From: Actinopolymorpha pittospori
GTDB taxonomy: Bacteria; Actinomycetota; Actinomycetes; Propionibacteriales; Actinopolymorphaceae
Direction of reading: 5' to 3'
Assembly (NCBI RefSeq): GCF_014873875.1
Contig: NZ_JADBEM010000001.1
Coordinates: forward strand, 5,952,001 to 6,016,000
DNA length: 64,000 nucleotides
Part shown: in pieces, positions 59,672 through 64,000 of the stretch
Numbering within the stretch: the first letter of the stretch is position 1
Layout of the letters: each line of letters starts with the position of its first letter
Position numbers and translations under genes: made by a program
Notes under the pieces: model-generated
Databases searched by the model: none
What the model was told of the DNA's origin: nothing
The model's input: only the letters and a program-made list of their open reading frames with translations

Positions 59672-60253
59672 TTGAAGTTCGATAGTCATATCCTCGTGGT
59701 GCTGACCGCCGCCGCCCAGCTCGTCAACCGCCTGACGCCTGGTCACTGCGGCGGTGCGGAGGTGGCCGCTCCCCGAGGTGCCGCACAGGTGAACGCCGTC
59801 GCCACCGCCCTCGCCGATGCGCTCGGCGAGGAGAGACCGCCGGACGTGACCGCCTCGGACGCTCGTGGCCTCGCCGACGTCGCGGCGAGGATGCGAGTGG
59901 TGTTCGAGGCGGCGAGCTCAGGTGCCACGGACCTGGCGGCCACGACGGTCAACGCGTTGCTGCTCGAGACCAGGGCGCGTCCGCAGCTCGATCGCACCGA
60001 CCTCGGTTGGAACCTGCACTTCCACGGCGCCAAGGACACCCTCGCCACCGGATGGGCGGCCGGGTGCGCGGCGGGCCTCGCCGTCGCGCTCGGCAGCGAC
60101 CTGGCCGGCAGACTCGGCGTGTGTGCCGCGGCGGCCTGCGACCGGGTCTTCGTCGACACCTCACGCAACGGCACCCGCAGGTTCTGCTCGCCCCAGTGCC
60201 AGAGCCGCGTCAAGGCGGCAGCGCACCGAGCCCGGCAGGCTGACCGGGTCTGA
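59660..60253 (+). CDS. CGNR zinc-finger protein (ABATE-type regulator)
   Basis: About 197 residues (GTG 59660; TTG 59672 with GGGAG upstream is equally plausible). The N-terminal ABATE-like domain (HILVVLTAAAQLVNRLTPG, NALLLETRARPQLDRTDLGW, NLHFHGAKDT) is followed by the CGNR zinc finger GRLGVCAAAACDRVFVDTSR and RRFCSPQCQSRVKAAAHR. The usual C-G-N-R reads C-A-A-A, and the CSPQC half and the helix are intact. CGNR proteins are DNA-binding regulators next to transporter or stress genes. It probably controls the divergent MFS pump. Confidence 0.84.
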   Translation: MTGQLKFDSHILVVLTAAAQLVNRLTPGHCGGAEVAAPRGAAQVNAVATALADALGEERPPDVTASDARGLADVAARMRVVFEAASSGATDLAATTVNALLLETRARPQLDRTDLGWNLHFHGAKDTLATGWAAGCAAGLAVALGSDLAGRLGVCAAAACDRVFVDTSRNGTRRFCSPQCQSRVKAAAHRARQADRV

Positions 60254-60422
60254 TCGTTCACCACGGGCCCGGCTACTCGTCCGGTGCTGGCCTGCTCCTG
60301 CCGTGGCCGACTCTTTCACCTGTCTTTACACGCGTTCGACCCCGCACCACACTCGTGCGGGGCGCGCGGAGAGGCTTCCATGTGCCGGCTGCTGACGGAG
60401 TTTCGAGGGGGCGGGTCGAGTC

Positions 60423-62324
60423 ATGTCCACGGTGCCTACACGTCGTCGACTCATAACCGTCCTGGTCGGACTCGTCGCCGTGATCATCGGCTTGGCGCCG
60501 GCCGCTGCCGCGCACGCCGAACGGGCCGACACCAAAGCGGCCGACGGTCCGACCGCGGTGGCGCGAGCACGCGTCGCGGCCGACGTGTTGATGTCCTCCT
60601 ACGATCCGGTGAAGGCGTGGTTCCCTTCCAGCTGGTGGAACTCGGCCGTCGCGCTTCAGACCATCGGCGACTACATGCAGCGGACGGGCGACCGGCGCTA
60701 CCTGCCGCAGTTGGACAACACGTTCGAGAAGGACAAGGGCGAGTTCCCGGCGGGGGAGTTGTCCGGCGATGAGCTGTGGGGCAACTTCACCAGTCGCGCC
60801 ATCGACGACTCCGAATGGTGGGGCCTGACCTGGATCCAGGCCTACGACCTCACCGGTGATCACAAGTACCTCGACATGGCGGTGAAGATCGCCGAGTTCG
60901 CCCACGACTACTGGGATCCGAGCACCTGCGGTGGCGGCGTCTGGTGGAGCGCGGAGAAGACGTACAAGAACGCGGTGACCAACGGACTGTTCATCCGGCT
61001 GACCGCCGAACTGCACAACCGCATCCCCGGTGACGAGCGCTGGCTGGCCCGGTCGCAGTCCGCGTGGGACTGGTTCGTCGCCAGCGGCATGATCAACTCC
61101 TCGGGGCTGGTCAACGACGGCTTGAACGACGACTGTCAGAGCAACGGGCAGACCGTGTGGACCTACAACCAGGGGCTGGCCATCGGCTCGGCGCTCGAGT
61201 TGTGGCGGGCGACCGGCGACCCGCAACTGCTGAGCACGGCGCGTCGGCTCGCCGATGCGGCGATCGATGGGGGACTGACCACCGACGGCGTACTGACCGA
61301 GGCCTGTGACGCGCTTGATCGGACCTGCGACGACAACGCCAAGCAGTTCAAGGGGATCTTCCTGCGCTACCTGATGGATCTGGCCGACGTCACCCATGCT
61401 GACCATTACCAGGCGTTCGTGATCGGGCAGGCCGCGACCATCTGGGAGCAGGATCACGACGCCGCCGATCGTCTCGGTACGCGCTGGGCCGGCGGCACCA
61501 GCACCGAGCACCCCAACGTGTTCGACTGGCGTACCCAGGCCAGTGCACTGAGCGCCTTGCTCGCCGTGGTTCCGGTGCCGGCGCCGATGCGCTCGTTGGC
61601 GGCGACCACCTCACCGGCCCAGCCGGTCGTCATGCCCGCAAAGAGCGGCGCCACCAAGGTCAGGATCACCATCGGGGTGTCGGCCACCGGTCCGGCTTCG
61701 CGGCCGGTGACTGCCCGGGTGAGAGTCAAGGCGCCGGACGGTTGGACCGTCTCGCCCAGCACCGGGAAGGTCATCCTGCGCCCGCGGGGCAGCGAGCCGG
61801 TCAACGGCACGTTCCCGGTGGAGGTGACGGTCCCGGCGACTGCCGAGGACGGTCACCACGACGTGTCGGCAATGGTCGTCGCCGACCCGGGGGTGTCCTT
61901 CAGTACACGGTCCGACGTGCTCGTCTCGCACAAGATCGACTTCGACACCGGCACGTCCGAGGAGACGCCGTGGCTGTGGGACGCCGACGGCTCCCAGAGC
62001 AACGGCATCCAGAACCGCTTCGCCGACGGCAACCACTACTTCGTCTACAGGTTCCCGTTCCCGGCTGAGACCGTCACGGCCCGGTCCACCCTCACCATCG
62101 ACAACGAGTACGTCGTCGAGGCCAGCCCCGACGGTGAGCACTGGACCATCGTCTCGAAGGAGGACCAGCGCGTCACCGACGGCAGCAACAAGGCCGACCA
62201 GGCGATCGACCTGACTCCCTACCTCGGTCAGGACAAGGCGGTCTATCTGCGGGTGTCGGACGCCTTCCCCGAAGACGGCTGGGGCGGCCGCGTCTACCAC
62301 GTCACCGCCGACACCACCGAGTAG
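60423..62324 (+). CDS. Secreted GH76-type alpha-mannanase with C-terminal accessory domains
   Basis: The 633-residue protein has a Sec/Tat-like signal (TRRRLITVLVGLVAVIIGLA, cleavage near AHA). Residues of about 45-375 form an (alpha/alpha)6 barrel of GH76 type: WFPSSWWNSAVALQTIGDYM, then the catalytic Asp pair in SRAIDDSEWWGLTWIQAYDL, GGGVWWSAEKTYKNAVTNGL, WTYNQGLAIGSALELWRATG and AKQFKGIFLRYLMDLADV. A NEW3-like domain (APDGWTVSPSTGKVILRPRG) and a discoidin-like C-terminal domain follow. It would cut alpha-1,6-mannan outside the cell, perhaps complementing the cytoplasmic GH2 enzyme at 27965-30448. The genes are 30 kb apart, so the link is a guess. Confidence 0.87.
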   Translation: MSTVPTRRRLITVLVGLVAVIIGLAPAAAAHAERADTKAADGPTAVARARVAADVLMSSYDPVKAWFPSSWWNSAVALQTIGDYMQRTGDRRYLPQLDNTFEKDKGEFPAGELSGDELWGNFTSRAIDDSEWWGLTWIQAYDLTGDHKYLDMAVKIAEFAHDYWDPSTCGGGVWWSAEKTYKNAVTNGLFIRLTAELHNRIPGDERWLARSQSAWDWFVASGMINSSGLVNDGLNDDCQSNGQTVWTYNQGLAIGSALELWRATGDPQLLSTARRLADAAIDGGLTTDGVLTEACDALDRTCDDNAKQFKGIFLRYLMDLADVTHADHYQAFVIGQAATIWEQDHDAADRLGTRWAGGTSTEHPNVFDWRTQASALSALLAVVPVPAPMRSLAATTSPAQPVVMPAKSGATKVRITIGVSATGPASRPVTARVRVKAPDGWTVSPSTGKVILRPRGSEPVNGTFPVEVTVPATAEDGHHDVSAMVVADPGVSFSTRSDVLVSHKIDFDTGTSEETPWLWDADGSQSNGIQNRFADGNHYFVYRFPFPAETVTARSTLTIDNEYVVEASPDGEHWTIVSKEDQRVTDGSNKADQAIDLTPYLGQDKAVYLRVSDAFPEDGWGGRVYHVTADTTE

Positions 62325-62357
62325 GCCGAGGCCCCCCGGGCGGCCGCACCGGCCCTG

Positions 62358-62873
62358 TCAGGGGAGGAAGACCGTGCCGCTTCTTCTGAAGGACTCCATC
62401 ACTGCCTCGTTGAATCGTTCCTCTCCCCAAGGCTCCTGATGGACGCCCCGTTGAGGTTCGTCGCCGTGCTCCAGGAACACTTCCTCACTTCCTCCAGCCG
62501 GGGTGTAGAAGAAGAGGAGCTTCGCGGGTTCGAGCACCGTGTTGACGAAACGGTGGCGGGTGTTCGGAGGTACGAAGAAGATGTCGCCGGCATGACCGGC
62601 AAAGGTGGTGTCACCGTCCAGAAACTCAAGCTCGCCGGACACCAGGTAGAACGTCTCGCTCTGCTTGTCGTGCGTGTGGGCTACGGAGCCACCGCCCGGA
62701 GGTACCCATGCCTCCACGAAACCGATGGCGCCGTTCGTCTGGTTGGCCCTCAGCTTCATGGTGTAGAGGTCGGCTCCGAACCATCTGGCAGGCCCTTCGC
62801 CCGTGGGTACGTACACACCGCCTCGGTGGGTGTATCGAGGGTCGTCGTGTCCGACGTTGTCGAAGAGAGTCAC
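62358..62873 (-). CDS. Cupin-domain protein (quercetin-dioxygenase-like)
   Basis: GTG 62873 gives about 171 residues. The metal-binding cupin motifs are VAHTHDKQSETFYLVSGELE (His-x-His, Glu) and DIFFVPPNTRHRFVNTVLEP (His). The N-terminal RYTHRGGVYVPTGEGPARWF and AWVPPGGGSVAHTH fit single-cupin proteins of the quercetinase/phosphomannose-isomerase-like group. Next to it on the same strand is an alpha/beta hydrolase. The substrate is unknown. Confidence 0.83.
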   Translation of the reverse strand: MTLFDNVGHDDPRYTHRGGVYVPTGEGPARWFGADLYTMKLRANQTNGAIGFVEAWVPPGGGSVAHTHDKQSETFYLVSGELEFLDGDTTFAGHAGDIFFVPPNTRHRFVNTVLEPAKLLFFYTPAGGSEEVFLEHGDEPQRGVHQEPWGEERFNEAVMESFRRSGTVFLP

Positions 62874-62929
62874 GAGACTGCGCCTTCTGTTCGAATGGAT
62901 TCTGTGAGCGGCGGCGCCTGCCGCCACCG

Positions 62930-63769
62930 TCATTCAAAGAACGAGGTCAGTTCACGTACGAGATCATCCGGCCGCTCCTCCGCCAGATAGTGACCAGCGC
63001 CCTGGAACTCGACGAAACGGGGATCCTTCACTCTGCCTTTGAGTGCGGCGGTCATGAAGTCGTAGTACATCCCACCGAGCACGAGGAACGGAATGTCGAG
63101 TTCGGGGTATTCGGCAGCGTCCTCGATGTCTTGCTGGATCGTCTTGTACCATCCGTTTCCCGCCCGAATGGCGGCCGGTGAATCGTAGGCCGTCGCGTAC
63201 AGGGAGCGGGTCTCCTCGCTGAAAGCGCTCGGGTCGGACTCGTACTCGATCAGCCAGTCCAGGAGGACCCGGAAGCGTCCAGCGAGTAGGTCCTCGGGGA
63301 GTTGGTCGACGTGGTTGAAGGGGAACCACCACATGTTCGGCACGCCTTCTCGCGGCATGAGGCGCATGTCGTTGAAGAGTTCAGTGGGATGGAACCCCTC
63401 CCAGAGGGCGACTTTGCGGGTCACCTCGGGATGGTTGGCGGCAAGGCTGTAGGCGACCATCGCGCCGATGTCCTCGCCTGCAAGGTTGACCGAACCAAGG
63501 TCCAGAGAACGGACAAGTCCGTGAATGTCGGCAGCCATGGTCTTCTTGTCGTATCCCGAATCGGGTTTGTCGGAATCACCCATACCGCGAAGATCCACGG
63601 CGATGACCCGGTGTCGTTCAGAAAGTGCCGGCATCATCTTGTGGAACTGCCACCACGTTCGTGGCCAGCCAGGCAACAGCACCAACGGGTCGCCTTGGCC
63701 GCCAACCACATAGTGCAGACGTATTCCGTTCACATCAGCGAAATGATCTGTGAATCCGTCGATCCGCAT
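62930..63769 (-). CDS. Alpha/beta hydrolase, epoxide hydrolase/haloalkane dehalogenase type
   Basis: A 279-residue protein. The loop LVLLPGWPRTWWQFHKMMPA (PGWP in place of HGWP) forms the oxyanion hole. The nucleophile is Asp, in VNLAGEDIGAMVAYSLAA (about residue 105), not Ser, which defines the epoxide hydrolase/dehalogenase branch. The base His lies in QGAGHYLAEERPDDLVRELT (about 260). The cap Tyr region (ATAYDSPAAIRAGNGWYKTI) fits epoxide hydrolases. The downstream cupin gene starts 57 bases after its stop, and the two may be an operon. Confidence 0.87.
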   Translation of the reverse strand: MRIDGFTDHFADVNGIRLHYVVGGQGDPLVLLPGWPRTWWQFHKMMPALSERHRVIAVDLRGMGDSDKPDSGYDKKTMAADIHGLVRSLDLGSVNLAGEDIGAMVAYSLAANHPEVTRKVALWEGFHPTELFNDMRLMPREGVPNMWWFPFNHVDQLPEDLLAGRFRVLLDWLIEYESDPSAFSEETRSLYATAYDSPAAIRAGNGWYKTIQQDIEDAAEYPELDIPFLVLGGMYYDFMTAALKGRVKDPRFVEFQGAGHYLAEERPDDLVRELTSFFE

Positions 63770-63789
63770 CCAAAGGCCCCGATCGATGC

Positions 63790-64000
63790 ATGACAGAACG
63801 TGGCGCTCACAGCTTGCCCTTGCACGGCGCCATCGCGGACCTGATCAGCGCAGGGCTTGGCATCGGTCTCGTCCCCGCCGCCGGGTGCGCCACGGCGCGC
63901 GGCGACAGTCCGGCGAACCCCAAGAGTAACGCCGATGACCGGCCCGCGGGGTGGGCGCGACACGCCTCGGGTCCTGGCCACCCTCGTAGGGCGGCCTGGG
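63790..64000 (+). pseudogene. Possible LysR-type regulator fragment at the window edge
   Basis: From ATG 63790 a frame stays open to the window end. It reads SLPLHGAIADLISAGLGIGL and VPAAG, resembling the effector-domain C-terminus of LysR-type regulators (AAGLGVGLVP), then turns into low-complexity sequence. No DNA-binding domain precedes it. It is either a remnant or a chance match. Confidence 0.3.

Noticed and set aside
1-64000. CRISPR arrays, tRNA or rRNA genes
   Set aside because: No regularly spaced repeats with unique spacers and no cloverleaf or rRNA-like segments were noticed. A covariance-model scan would be needed to exclude a tRNA.

Overview
The window is high-GC DNA (roughly 65-70% by eye) with GTG/TTG starts, Tat and lipoprotein signals, an ECF sigma factor, an actinobacterial-type cytochrome b, CGNR, PRC-barrel, DUF2188 and DUF5994 proteins and many sugar-uptake genes. 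It is chromosomal DNA of a soil-type Actinomycetota, possibly near Kribbella/Actinopolymorpha (genus is a guess). I saw no tRNA, rRNA or CRISPR array.

Layout. 1-6.8 kb is a nest of mobile elements. One IS3-family transposase gene is cut twice, by an IS30-family element (75-4084) and by an IS21-family element (4271-6673). The IS30 transposase gene is itself split by a group II intron (600-3157) placed directly after the codon of its first catalytic Asp. 6.9-14.6 kb is a decayed zone: a frameshifted Tat-exported FAD oxidoreductase, an intact secreted collagen-like protein, a DUF606-type transporter cut by an IS630 element, a truncated acetyltransferase and two unknown proteins. 14.9-22 kb holds a Tat-exported PHP/beta-propeller protein, an LLM flavin oxidoreductase, an orphan cytochrome b lacking canonical Qo and heme-ligand residues, and a divergent pair (frameshifted SigJ-type ECF sigma and a LUD protein) separated by a perfect 32-bp inverted repeat.

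22.1-35.8 kb, all minus strand, is the main functional unit. A histidine kinase/response regulator fusion is followed by class II aldolase, HAD phosphatase, DhaL, DhaK, a cytoplasmic GH2 beta-mannosidase-like enzyme, two permeases, a lipoprotein binding protein and two zinc-type dehydrogenases. The simplest reading is import of a glycoside or polyol derivative, intracellular hydrolysis, oxidation to a ketose, phosphorylation by a split Dha-type kinase and aldol cleavage. There is no DhaM and no ABC ATPase.

36-48 kb carries a sugar isomerase, an esterase, DinB, a Gfo/Idh/MocA oxidoreductase, a second and different IS21 element inserted in or beside a broken metallopeptidase-like gene, a group of small proteins (DUF2188, PRC-barrel, HTH), a phosphotransferase and a 5'-truncated IS630. 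48-64 kb has a haloacid dehalogenase, a VOC protein facing a frameshifted PEP-mutase-like gene, a coupled ROK regulator/isomerase/Gfo-Idh-MocA catabolic operon behind a 29-bp palindrome, a secreted two-SH3 protein, a junction of two gene remnants, an MFS/CGNR divergent pair, a secreted GH76 mannanase, a cupin and an alpha/beta hydrolase.

All coordinates come from reading the sequence by hand together with computed ORF boundaries. Family names rest on motif recognition, not on database searches.
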